Assembly (NCBI RefSeq): GCF_010550245.1
Contig: NZ_JAAGLU010000013.1
Coordinates: 124,001-188,000, forward strand
Length of the DNA stretch: 64,000 nucleotides
Direction: 5' to 3'
Source of the DNA: Streptomyces sp. SID12501
GTDB taxonomy: Bacteria; Actinomycetota; Actinomycetes; Streptomycetales; Streptomycetaceae
A program made the translations under genes and the position numbers. The notes beneath the pieces are model-generated. The model saw nothing but the letters and a program-made list of their open reading frames with translations, was not told the origin of the DNA and ran no database searches. Positions 31,935 through 39,430 of this stretch are shown here, one piece after another (the stretch's first letter is position 1; each line of letters starts with the position of its first letter).

Positions 31935-32531
31935 TCACTCGCCCTCGGAGATTTCGATCGATGCCGGGGGCATCGTGCCGACTTGGAAGTTCACCTGAGT
32001 GGAATCCTCCGGGGGAGCGGGGAACTGGGCGAACCAGTCGGCCGTCTGTCCTCCGTCCACGCCTCCGCCCTCGAACTTCGTGCACAGGCAGCGCCCATCG
32101 GTGTCCCGGAGAACGAGGTACTTCTTCTTGGCCTTGCTGTCGACCAGAGCCGCTCCGGCGAGGGAGGAGCCGTTCTTGCTCAACTCCCGTTCGTCACCAC
32201 GCCAGTCCGCCGCAATCCAGAACTCGCCACCGCTGTTGGTGACCGTGCCGTTCACCGTCACGAAGCCACCCTGATCACGAACGGCAGAGGTGACGGTGAG
32301 TGTGATGTCGCCGTTCTTCACTTCCGCCAACGCGGGCTCGGCCGCCGGTGCCGGGGTCTTCGTCTCCTCGTCTCCCCCACCCTCGGTTTTGCTCGGTGCG
32401 GATGAAGAGGCGTCCTTGTCCGTCTTGCCGTCGTCTCCTCCCCCGCAGCCGGCCACCGTGATGAGCAACCCGGTCGCGATCGCCACCGCGGTCACTGCCC
32501 TACGGCTCTTCATGGTGTGCCGAAACTTCAT
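31935..32531 (-). CDS. Lipoprotein of the tad locus
   Basis: A 198-residue lipoprotein with signal sequence and lipobox ITVAGC, an Asp/Ser/Thr-rich linker, and a beta-sandwich-like domain (VKNGDITLTVTSAVRDQGGFVTVNGTVTNSGG, WRGDERELS, RDTDGRCLC, DWFAQFPAPPEDSTQVNFQVG) resembling DUF4352/Ig-like lipoproteins. The ATG at 32531 follows GAGGAAG. It lies between the TadG-like and OmpA-like genes, so it is likely part of the pilus envelope assembly. Not recognised further. Confidence 0.8.
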   Translation of the reverse strand: MKFRHTMKSRRAVTAVAIATGLLITVAGCGGGDDGKTDKDASSSAPSKTEGGGDEETKTPAPAAEPALAEVKNGDITLTVTSAVRDQGGFVTVNGTVTNSGGEFWIAADWRGDERELSKNGSSLAGAALVDSKAKKKYLVLRDTDGRCLCTKFEGGGVDGGQTADWFAQFPAPPEDSTQVNFQVGTMPPASIEISEGE

Positions 32532-32546
32532 CGGTACGACTTCCTC

Positions 32547-33155
32547 TCACTCGGCCAGATGCACAGAGAACAGCACGGACGCGTCGGGGAAGTCGTCCGG
32601 ATCGAAATCTACGGGGTCGATGTTCACGATCTGGCCGTCGCAGTTCAACTCGATCGGCAGCGTGGGATCCGCGTCGGGGTCGAAGTCACAACGCGGCTGG
32701 ATGACGGCTACGGCATGGGCCTTGGCGTGCATACCCTCCGTACCCGGAATGATCGAGGCGCCGACCGTATTGTTCGTCTCCACGGCGACCCGAAACCCGG
32801 GGTAGCCATTCCTGACCACAGGTTCGGCGTCGCCCTGGACAGTTGAGCCGTTCTCCGAGGCGAGCGTCTGTGCTGCCGCCGTTGCCCCGGCACCTGGTGG
32901 ATCCTGGCCGTTCAGCCAATCGAGCCAGTCGTCGCCCTGTCCGATCGCGCCCGCCAGGGTTTCCACCAACTCGTCCCGGGCGTCCTGGGCCGCCGCCAAC
33001 GCAGCAGCGTCCGCCGCGGACTGGGCTCCGTTGCGGACGGACGCTGCTTGGGCGAAGACGAAGAATGCGACGGCGGCGAAGAGCAGAATCCCCGTCAGCC
33101 AGATGTAGATCGGCAGGGTCTGCCCACGGTCACTCAGAAGTCGAGCGGTGATCAG
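32547..33155 (-). CDS. TadG-like pilus-associated protein (non-ATG/GTG/TTG start)
   Basis: A protein of about 202 residues with the classic TadE/TadG N-terminus: SDRGQTLPIYIWLTGILLFAAVAFFVFAQAASVRNGAQSAADAAALAAAQ, a single membrane helix after a basic head, followed by a periplasmic-type domain with aspartate-rich end (NIDPVDFDPDDFP). No ATG, GTG or TTG precedes the conserved region in frame before running well into the previous gene. CTG at 33155, which overlaps the TGA of the upstream gene (CTGA), or CTG at 33137 are the candidates. Alternatively a base is missing. Confidence 0.75.
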   Translation of the reverse strand: MITARLLSDRGQTLPIYIWLTGILLFAAVAFFVFAQAASVRNGAQSAADAAALAAAQDARDELVETLAGAIGQGDDWLDWLNGQDPPGAGATAAAQTLASENGSTVQGDAEPVVRNGYPGFRVAVETNNTVGASIIPGTEGMHAKAHAVAVIQPRCDFDPDADPTLPIELNCDGQIVNIDPVDFDPDDFPDASVLFSVHLAE

Positions 33156-33352
33156 CCGCCGATGACGTCGTTGACCGCGTCCCGAATCGCCCCCGAAATC
33201 ATGCCGTCCAGTCCGAGACCGTCGATCAGCGTGAAGATCCCGGCAATGATGATCATCAGGCCCGCATACTCCACGAACCCGGCTCCCCTGTCCCGCTGCC
33301 TGCCCTGCATCCGAGAGACCACAGTCCACGTCCACCTGTTGAACCTGTCCAC
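33152..33352 (-). CDS. Small Flp-pilin-like membrane protein
   Basis: About 66 residues with RDRGAGFVEYAGLMIIIAGIFTLIDGLGLDGMISGAIRDAVNDVIGG. The G-x-x-x-x-E-Y-A followed by a hydrophobic helix is the processing and helix pattern of Flp/TadF pilins (cleavage before the Phe/Val-Glu segment), so this is the likely major pilin of the locus. The GTG at 33352 has GGAAGG nine bases upstream; a GTG at 33394 is another option. The stop overlaps the candidate start of the TadG-like gene. Confidence 0.75.
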   Translation of the reverse strand: MDRFNRWTWTVVSRMQGRQRDRGAGFVEYAGLMIIIAGIFTLIDGLGLDGMISGAIRDAVNDVIGG

Positions 33353-33460
33353 TGCGCCTGCCCTTCCGCCGAACGCCACTACCGACCCGGCCACCGTACG
33401 TGAGAGACCCTCTACTCCGCGTGGGCCCGTGGGCCCAACTTCCCCCCACAGCGCACCCCA

Positions 33461-34258
33461 TCACTCCCATCCCTCCCGAGCCGTACCCAGCCAGCGGGCG
33501 ATCGCTTCGCTCCGTGTCGTACTGTGCAGCTTTGCGAAGATGCGGTTGATGTGGTTCTTGACGGTCTTCTCACTGATGAAGCAGGTGGCGGCGATCTGTC
33601 GGTTGTTCACACCGGCCGCGATGAGATCCATGACCTCCACCTCCCTTGAACTCAGCCCGAAGTCCGGTTGGTCGCGGTCACGGGCGGCGAGTGTCGTCGC
33701 ATGGCCGAGTCGACTCTTCGGAGTCTGCCGCAAGAGTGCCATAACTGGTTGCAGATGCGAAGAGTTTTCGTTCGGTTCGTAGGAAACACCGAGCGAATCC
33801 GCGACATCCGGAACACTCGGCGCAGAGGCATGCGGCGTCTTTGACGTCTGCGTCACACCCCGTACCCTCCGTGCCCCCCGTCCCACCGCCCGTACCGCCT
33901 GCGTCAACTCCTCCGTCGTGAAGCCTCCGTGGACCAGGTAGCCCGACGCGCCCCTGTGCAGCGCCTGCCTCACCACCTCCGGCTCGCTGCTGTACGTCAG
34001 CATCATCACCGGGGCCAGTAGCGCCAGTTGGGGGAGCGCCGTGAGGCCGTCCGTGCCGGGCATGCGTACGTCCAGCAGGACCACGTCAGGGTGCACTCGC
34101 TCCGCCGCCGATACCGCCTCGGTGCCGTTCGACGCCTCCGCGACCACCTCGATGTCCGGGTGGCCGCCCAGTAGCGCCGCCAGGCCCGCCCGCACTACCG
34201 GGTTGTCGTCCGCCACCAGCACCCTCAGCGGGTCCGGCCGCCGTTCACCTGTGGACAT
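33461..34258 (-). CDS. NarL/FixJ-type response regulator of the tad locus
   Basis: A 265-residue response regulator: receiver domain with acidic pair VADDNPVVRAGLAALL and phosphorylation site Asp63 in VVLLDVRMPGTDGL, a ~60-residue linker rather longer than usual, and a C-terminal LuxR helix-turn-helix (LSSREVEVMDLIAAGVNNRQIAATCFISEKTVKNHINRIFAKL). It overlaps the histidine kinase gene by 14 bases and is therefore its partner. Lying within the tad locus, it probably controls pilus expression. Confidence 0.92.
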   Translation of the reverse strand: MSTGERRPDPLRVLVADDNPVVRAGLAALLGGHPDIEVVAEASNGTEAVSAAERVHPDVVLLDVRMPGTDGLTALPQLALLAPVMMLTYSSEPEVVRQALHRGASGYLVHGGFTTEELTQAVRAVGRGARRVRGVTQTSKTPHASAPSVPDVADSLGVSYEPNENSSHLQPVMALLRQTPKSRLGHATTLAARDRDQPDFGLSSREVEVMDLIAAGVNNRQIAATCFISEKTVKNHINRIFAKLHSTTRSEAIARWLGTAREGWE

Positions 34259-35696
34259 GGGATGCGGCCTCCTTCCGGGGACGGGAACGGGGCCGGGGTA
34301 TGTGGTCGAGGCCGGGTGGCAGCATGTCCACGCGGATCTCCGTGCCGCCCTTCTCGCCTCGGCCCACGTGCATCACCGCCCCCAGCGATCTCGCCCGTTC
34401 CACCATGCCCAGCATGCCGAAGTGGCCTGATCTGGCTGTCTCTTCGATGTTCAGGGGGCCGGGGAGGCCCACCCCGTCGTCCCGGATACGGAGGGTCACG
34501 CACTCCCCCGATGCCGATGCGGTCGCCTCCAGCGTCACCCTCGTCGCGTTCGCGTGCCTGCGCGTGTTCTCCAGTGCCTCCGACACGATCGCCAGGAGGT
34601 GGTGTGCCGTCCTGTGCGGCACAACTGCGGCGGTCATCCCTGAGGGCGTCTCGGACGTCTCGGACGTCTCGGATGTCTCGGATGTCTCGGGCGTCTCCAG
34701 GCTCGTACGGATTCCTGTGCTCCGCTCGAACTCCGTCGCCCTCCGTGTCAGTTCCGCGATCAGGTCTACGTCCGGGGACGTCAGGTCCGTGTGGTGGCGC
34801 AGGTCTGTCAGGAGGTCGCGGGACTCTGCCGCCGCTCGGCGGGCCGCCGAGGCGACCAGGGTTGCCTGGCGCCGCACCACGTCCGGGTCCGCGTCATCCG
34901 CCGAGGTCGCAGCCAGCGCCTCCGCCGCCAGAGCCAGTCCGTGCAGGGTCTTCGTGACCGAGTCGTGCATCTCCCGTGCCAGGCGCGCCCGTTCCGACTC
35001 CACCGCCTCGGCCACCGCCAGCCGGGAGTTCGCCTCCGCCAGTGCCTCGCTCGCCGTACCGAAGCGGAACATCAGGTTACGCAACGTGACGCCGATAATG
35101 CCGGCGCCGACGCAGAAGCCCGCTATGAGGAGGGTGCTGGTGCCTGTTCCAGGGCGGTGTTCCCAGGCCCGGTAGACCGTGAGGAGTACCACCAGTTGGA
35201 AGCCCGTGAAGACGCCCGAGCCGCGCCAGCCGTACAGGAGGCCGGCGAGGAGCGGGGTGCACACCGTGGCATAGGCGAGGGGGGAGGCGGGGGACGCGGT
35301 GAGGAGGAGTATCGCCGCAAACGTCAGGTCCGCTGCCATGAGGGTGGGGTGGGCCAGGAGGCGGGGAGCCAGGCGGTCCCAGTCGCGGTACATGGCGTAC
35401 GAGGCGGTGATGCCCAGGACCGCCGCCGCCAGGACCGTGTAACGCGGGGGCCCTTCGGCGGTGTTGGTCATCGCGAAGGGGGTGCCGAGGGCCAGCATCG
35501 TCATGCGTACCGCGAACGCCTGGCGGCACAGGGCCTGTAGGGCGTTCAGCTGGAGGCGGATGGTCGCGGGGGCCGGGGCGTCGTCGGCCAGGTAGCCGGC
35601 GGTCGGGTTGTAGCCCCGGCCCCGGCCCCGGGCCCGAATCCGGGCCCTGCCCTGTCGTCCCTCGGTTCGCCCTGCCTTTGTGGCTTTGGCTTTCAT
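34245..35696 (-). CDS. NarL-type sensor histidine kinase of the tad locus
   Basis: A 483-residue kinase. After a basic head there are five or six membrane helices (residues ~60-190), then a coiled coil (ALAEANSRLAVAEAVESER) and the HisKA_3 site ARLAREMHDSVTKTLHGLAL (phospho-His in REMHDS), and the HATPase with LLAIVSEALENTRRHANAT and RIRDDGVGLPG, FGMLGMVERARSLGA. A run of ETS/ETP tripeptides encoded by six 9-bp repeats (34645-34698) lies between the two catalytic parts. The start is ATG 35696. Confidence 0.9.
   Translation of the reverse strand: MKAKATKAGRTEGRQGRARIRARGRGRGYNPTAGYLADDAPAPATIRLQLNALQALCRQAFAVRMTMLALGTPFAMTNTAEGPPRYTVLAAAVLGITASYAMYRDWDRLAPRLLAHPTLMAADLTFAAILLLTASPASPLAYATVCTPLLAGLLYGWRGSGVFTGFQLVVLLTVYRAWEHRPGTGTSTLLIAGFCVGAGIIGVTLRNLMFRFGTASEALAEANSRLAVAEAVESERARLAREMHDSVTKTLHGLALAAEALAATSADDADPDVVRRQATLVASAARRAAAESRDLLTDLRHHTDLTSPDVDLIAELTRRATEFERSTGIRTSLETPETSETSETSETSETPSGMTAAVVPHRTAHHLLAIVSEALENTRRHANATRVTLEATASASGECVTLRIRDDGVGLPGPLNIEETARSGHFGMLGMVERARSLGAVMHVGRGEKGGTEIRVDMLPPGLDHIPRPRSRPRKEAASHVHR
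34645..34698. repeat. Six tandem 9-bp repeats inside the histidine kinase gene
   Basis: Units GGCGTCTCG, GACGTCTCG (twice), GATGTCTCG (twice) and GGCGTCTCC run without gaps. On the coding strand they specify repeated Glu-Thr-Ser/Pro. Unit length is a multiple of three, so copy-number change would keep the frame. Confidence 0.85.
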
Positions 35697-35710
35697 CGGC
35701 CGCACCGCCC

Positions 35711-36601
35711 TCAACGTCCCAGAATCGAGCCGAAGTTCGTACCCGAGCCGAGGAACATGCCCGTCGCGATGAGGATCATCGTTGCCGGGAGCATGAACAC
35801 CAGGGTTACGAGGGTTGCCTTGGGGATCGTCTTCGCGGCGCGGCGGCGGGATTCCTGGGCGTCGGTGCGTCGCATGTCCGCGGCGATCTGGATCAGGGTC
35901 TCGGCGATCGGGGAGCCGAGTTCCTCGCCCTGCTGGAGCGCCGAGACGAACTGGGCCACCTGCTCGCTGGAGTTGCGCTTGCGGAGCTGGTCGAAGGCCT
36001 GGCGGCGGCTGACGCCCATGTCCATCTGGCGGAGTGTGATGCGGAGTTCGTCCGCCCAGGGGCCCTCGTACTTCTCCGCGACCCGGTCCAGTGCCTGGCG
36101 GAAGCCGAGGCCCGCCGAGACCACGACCGCGAGCACGTCCAGGAAGTCGGGGAGTGTGCGGTCGATGACGTCCTTGCGTTCACGTACCGCCTGCCAGATC
36201 GCCGCGTCCGCCGCCGTCACTCCGAAGGCGAACGTGATGACCGCGAGGACCAGTTGGCCGTTGCTGAGGAAGATCAGGCCGAGGAGGATGCCGAAGGTGA
36301 GGTAGACCGCCAGGCGGGCCGCGTAGCGGGTGATGGTCAGGCCGCCGGGGTTGCCCGCCATGTCGATGCGCAGGCGTTTCGCGTCGACCCGGCGGGGGCC
36401 CATCAGGCGGAGGACGAGGGGCGCGAAGCGCATGCCCATGCGGTCCACCGCCGAGTCGGCCTTCGAGACCCGGGTGCCGCCCACCTCCAGGGCGAGGAGC
36501 AGGTCGGAGGGGAGTTTGGCGTCGGCCCGGATCATGCGGATGCCCAGCAGGGCGCCCGCGACGGCGATCGCCATCACCAAGGCCAGTAGCAGCGGCAGCA
36601 T
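35711..36601 (-). CDS. tadC: TadC-like type II/IV secretion inner-membrane protein
   Basis: A 296-residue T2SF-domain protein: one N-terminal helix (LLALVMAIAVAGALLGI), two central helices, the GspF/TadC domain (DVIDRTLPDFLDVLAVVVSAGLGFRQALDRV, RQMDMGVSRRQAFDQL, EQVAQFVSALQQGEELGSPIAETL) and two C-terminal helices. With TadB it forms the platform of the Flp pilus machine. The ATG at 36601 is preferred, with GGGGA 12 bases upstream; the GTG at 36613 abuts that site. Confidence 0.9.
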   Translation of the reverse strand: MLPLLLALVMAIAVAGALLGIRMIRADAKLPSDLLLALEVGGTRVSKADSAVDRMGMRFAPLVLRLMGPRRVDAKRLRIDMAGNPGGLTITRYAARLAVYLTFGILLGLIFLSNGQLVLAVITFAFGVTAADAAIWQAVRERKDVIDRTLPDFLDVLAVVVSAGLGFRQALDRVAEKYEGPWADELRITLRQMDMGVSRRQAFDQLRKRNSSEQVAQFVSALQQGEELGSPIAETLIQIAADMRRTDAQESRRRAAKTIPKATLVTLVFMLPATMILIATGMFLGSGTNFGSILGR

Positions 36602-36618
36602 CCGATCACTCACTCCCC

Positions 36619-37560
36619 TCAGACTTCGATCTTGCCCAGGCGGCGGATGACGAAGAAACCGACCGTGTACAGGCCCAGGGAGAGGAGGATCAGGCCCTGG
36701 CCGAGGCCGGAGCCGGTCACCTTCTCCAGCGCGCCCTCGTTCGAGGAGTTGATGAGGAGGAGGGAGCCGAGGCCCAGGCAAGGGACCGTGAAGGCCGTCG
36801 CGTTGACCTCCGACAGCATCGTGCGGACCTCTCGGCGCGTCTCCTTGCGGTCCTCCAGGGTCTGGGTGAGGTTGCGCAGTGAGCTGACCACCGAGCCGCC
36901 CGCCTTGTTGGCAAGCACCAATGTCGTTACGAGTACGACCAGTTCGCGGGAGGGGAGGCGTTCCGCCAGCTCCCCGAGCGCGTCGTCGACCGTCCGGCCC
37001 ATGGTCAACTGGTCGGCGACCCGGGCCAGTTCCTCGCCCGCCGGGGCCTCCAGTTCTTCCGCCGCCATCGCCAGTGACGTACGCAGGGCGAGGCCGGCCG
37101 CCGTGGCGTTGGCGAGCAGGCGGGCCACGTCCGGGAGTTGGTTGATGAACGCCTCGATACGTTTCTGGCGCTGCCAGTTGAGGAAGATCGCCGCGCCCCA
37201 GACAGTCACCAGCGCGGCGATCGGGCCGAAGAACGGCGCCAGTACGGCGGCTGCCAGCAGCCACAGCGCGACACCCAATGCGGCGACGTACGTGAAGAAC
37301 TCGCCCGCTGTCAGGTCCAGTCCGGTCGCCGAGAGGCGGAGGTGGATCGTGCGGCCGAGGCGGGTGCGGCGCAGCCTGCGGTCGACGGACGCGAACCGGC
37401 GTACGCGGCCTGTCGCCGTGTGCAGCGCGCCGCCGCCGGAGAGGCGGTCTTCGAGTGCCTGGCGCTGGGCGCGGCCGGCGGCGTATGTGTGCACGCCCGC
37501 GACGGCGAGTGTGCCGCACAGCATGGTGGCGCCCAACGCCAGCGGGACCGAGTTGTTCAT
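36619..37560 (-). CDS. tadB: TadB-like type II/IV secretion inner-membrane protein
   Basis: A 313-residue T2SF-domain protein: N-terminal helix, two helices around residues 100-140 (FFTYVAALGVALWLLAAAVL, IAALVTVWGAAIFL), the domain with RIEAFINQLPDVARLLANATAAGLALRTSLAMAAEE and VVSSLRNLTQTLEDRKETRREVR, and two C-terminal helices. The stop at 36619 precedes TadC by 17 bp. The ATG at 37560 is just downstream of a perfect 22-bp palindrome. Confidence 0.9.
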   Translation of the reverse strand: MNNSVPLALGATMLCGTLAVAGVHTYAAGRAQRQALEDRLSGGGALHTATGRVRRFASVDRRLRRTRLGRTIHLRLSATGLDLTAGEFFTYVAALGVALWLLAAAVLAPFFGPIAALVTVWGAAIFLNWQRQKRIEAFINQLPDVARLLANATAAGLALRTSLAMAAEELEAPAGEELARVADQLTMGRTVDDALGELAERLPSRELVVLVTTLVLANKAGGSVVSSLRNLTQTLEDRKETRREVRTMLSEVNATAFTVPCLGLGSLLLINSSNEGALEKVTGSGLGQGLILLSLGLYTVGFFVIRRLGKIEV

Positions 37561-37587
37561 GGCTGCTCGCCCCGCACAGTCGTCCTC

Positions 37588-37609
37588 GTAGTTGTACGCG
37601 TACAACTAC
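37588..37609. promoter_or_regulatory. Perfect 22-bp palindrome between tadA and tadB
   Basis: GTAGTTGTACG followed directly by its reverse complement CGTACAACTAC, lying 27 bp upstream of the tadB start and 30 bp after the tadA stop. Its moderate GC and perfect symmetry suggest an operator or a processing/attenuation hairpin inside the locus. Confidence 0.65.
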
Positions 37610-37639
37610 GCGTAGTGGTCCGCGTGTTCGTCCGAGTCG

Positions 37640-38986
37640 TCATCCGATCGCCTGCCTTGTGTCCAGTACGTCGAGCACCTCGGCCACGCCGAACGCCGGG
37701 GGCAGCGATTCGTTCGCCAGGTACAGCTTCTCGGCGACCGGGCGGGGCACCGGGAGGTGTTCGAAGTAGCCCTGGGCGACCCGGTCGGGGCCGGTCGGGC
37801 GGGTGACGTAACGGGAGACGGTCACGATGCGGAACTGTTCGCGGCCGTGGGAGACCAGCAGGGCGATCTCGGCGATCCGGCGGGATCCGTCGACGTGGCG
37901 GGCGAGTTGGACGACCACGTCGACCGCCGAGTTGATCTGGTCCTTCAACGCCTCGAAGGGGATCATGACTTCGGACATCGAGCCCAGGGTCTGCAGGCGC
38001 ATCAGCGCGTCCTCGGCCGAGTTGGCGTGGACGGTGGCCAGGGAACCGTCGTGGCCCGTGGACATCGCCTGGAGCATGTCGAGGGTCTCACCGCCTCGGA
38101 CCTCACCGACGATGATGCGGTCGGGGCGCATGCGCAGGGAGTTGCGGACCAGGTCGCGGATGGTGATCTGCCCCTTGCCCTCCACGTTCGGCGGGCGGGA
38201 TTCGAGGCGGATCACGTGCTCCTGCTGGAGCTGGAGTTCGGCCGAGTCCTCGATGGTGATGATGCGCTCGTGGGAGGGGACCAGGCCGGAGAGCGCGTTG
38301 AGGAGCGTCGTCTTGCCGGTGCCCGTGCCGCCGCTGACGATGACGTTGAAGCGGGCCCGGACGAACGCGGCGAGGAGCATCAGCATCTGCTCGTCCAGCG
38401 AGCCGAGGCCGATCAACTCCGGCAGTGTGTAAGCGCGGGGGAAGCGGCGGATCGTGAGCGTCGGGCCGGTGAGGGAGAGCGGCGGGATGATGACGTTGAC
38501 GCGTTCGCCGGTGGGCAGGCGGGCGTCGACCATCGGATTCGACTCGTCCACCCGCCTGTTGACCGTGGAGACGATCCGCTCGATGGTCTGCATCAGCTGC
38601 TCGCTCGACGCGAAGCGCATGGGGAGCTGTTCGACGCGGCCCGCTCGTTCCACGAAGATCGAGTCGGGGCCGTTGACCATGATCTCGGTGATCGACGCGT
38701 CGGCGAGGAGCGGTTCGAGGACGCCCAGGCCGAGGGCTTCGTCGACCACCCGCCGGATGAGCTGGGAGCGTTCGGCGGAGGAGAGGACCGGGCCCTCGCG
38801 GCTGATGATGTGGCCGAGGACGCGTTCCAGCCGGACGCGGCGTTCCTCCGCCGCGAGGCTGGACATCTCCGCGAGGTCGATCTCTTCGAGGAGCTTGGCA
38901 CGGTAGACGGCGACGAGGTGGCCGTCCTCGCGCGCGGTTCCACTGCCGTTGTCGTCGGCGGAGGCCATGCGGGAGCGCAGGCTCAT
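37640..38986 (-). CDS. tadA: TadA/CpaF family pilus assembly ATPase
   Basis: A 448-residue secretion ATPase. The N-terminal helical domain (LLEEIDLAEMSSLAAEERRVRLERVLG) precedes ITEIMVNGPDSIFVERAGRVEQL and the RecA-like core: Walker A SGGTGTGKTTLLNAL, Asp box ITIEDSAELQL, Walker B RIIVGEVRGGET, His box MSTGHDGSLATVHANSAEDALMRL. It powers assembly of Flp-type pili. TadB follows 79 bp downstream, TadE precedes it. Confidence 0.94.
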   Translation of the reverse strand: MSLRSRMASADDNGSGTAREDGHLVAVYRAKLLEEIDLAEMSSLAAEERRVRLERVLGHIISREGPVLSSAERSQLIRRVVDEALGLGVLEPLLADASITEIMVNGPDSIFVERAGRVEQLPMRFASSEQLMQTIERIVSTVNRRVDESNPMVDARLPTGERVNVIIPPLSLTGPTLTIRRFPRAYTLPELIGLGSLDEQMLMLLAAFVRARFNVIVSGGTGTGKTTLLNALSGLVPSHERIITIEDSAELQLQQEHVIRLESRPPNVEGKGQITIRDLVRNSLRMRPDRIIVGEVRGGETLDMLQAMSTGHDGSLATVHANSAEDALMRLQTLGSMSEVMIPFEALKDQINSAVDVVVQLARHVDGSRRIAEIALLVSHGREQFRIVTVSRYVTRPTGPDRVAQGYFEHLPVPRPVAEKLYLANESLPPAFGVAEVLDVLDTRQAIG

Positions 38987-39028
38987 GGTCTCTGTCTCAA
39001 CTCCTCTCCGTTGATGGCCGGTTCACGG

Positions 39029-39430
39029 TCAGTTGTCTTCGTCGTTGGGCATGGTGGCGGAGCGTTGTACGTCCCACTCGTCGAAGATCGGGATGATCGC
39101 GGGGACATGGACGGTCACGGTGGCTGTGGTCGTGTCGCCCGCGCCCAGTGGCGCGTCCACGTCCGGATCGAGCCAGTCGCTGACGGAGGCGGTGCCCGCC
39201 GCCACCCCGTCGCCGTCGAGGGAGGCCGCCCGGGCCGCCGCGCGGGCGCCCGTACCGGCCTGGTTGATGCCGTAGCCGATCAGGCCGAGCTGGATGCAGG
39301 CCAGGCCGATGATGATGAGGATCGGGAGGAACCCGGTGAACTCCAGGATGGAGGAACCCCGGTCCCGGCCCCTCTCCCTCTCATCCCGGACCCGGTTCGC
39401 AAGACGGCCCCGAAGGCTCCTCGTCCTCAT
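39029..39430 (-). CDS. TadE-like pilus assembly protein
   Basis: A 133-residue TadE family protein: basic head, then RDRGSSILEFTGFLPILIIIGLACIQLGLIGYGINQAGTGARAAARAASL, a prepilin-like segment with the conserved Glu inside the hydrophobic helix, and a short extracytoplasmic domain (DTTTATVTVHVPAIIPIFDEWD). Its ATG (39430) overlaps the stop of the preceding fusion gene (ATGA). Probably a minor pseudopilin. Confidence 0.88.
   Translation of the reverse strand: MRTRSLRGRLANRVRDERERGRDRGSSILEFTGFLPILIIIGLACIQLGLIGYGINQAGTGARAAARAASLDGDGVAAGTASVSDWLDPDVDAPLGAGDTTTATVTVHVPAIIPIFDEWDVQRSATMPNDEDN

Noticed and set aside
34645..34698. CRISPR array
   Set aside because: The repeats are 9 bp with no spacers and lie in a kinase gene in frame.
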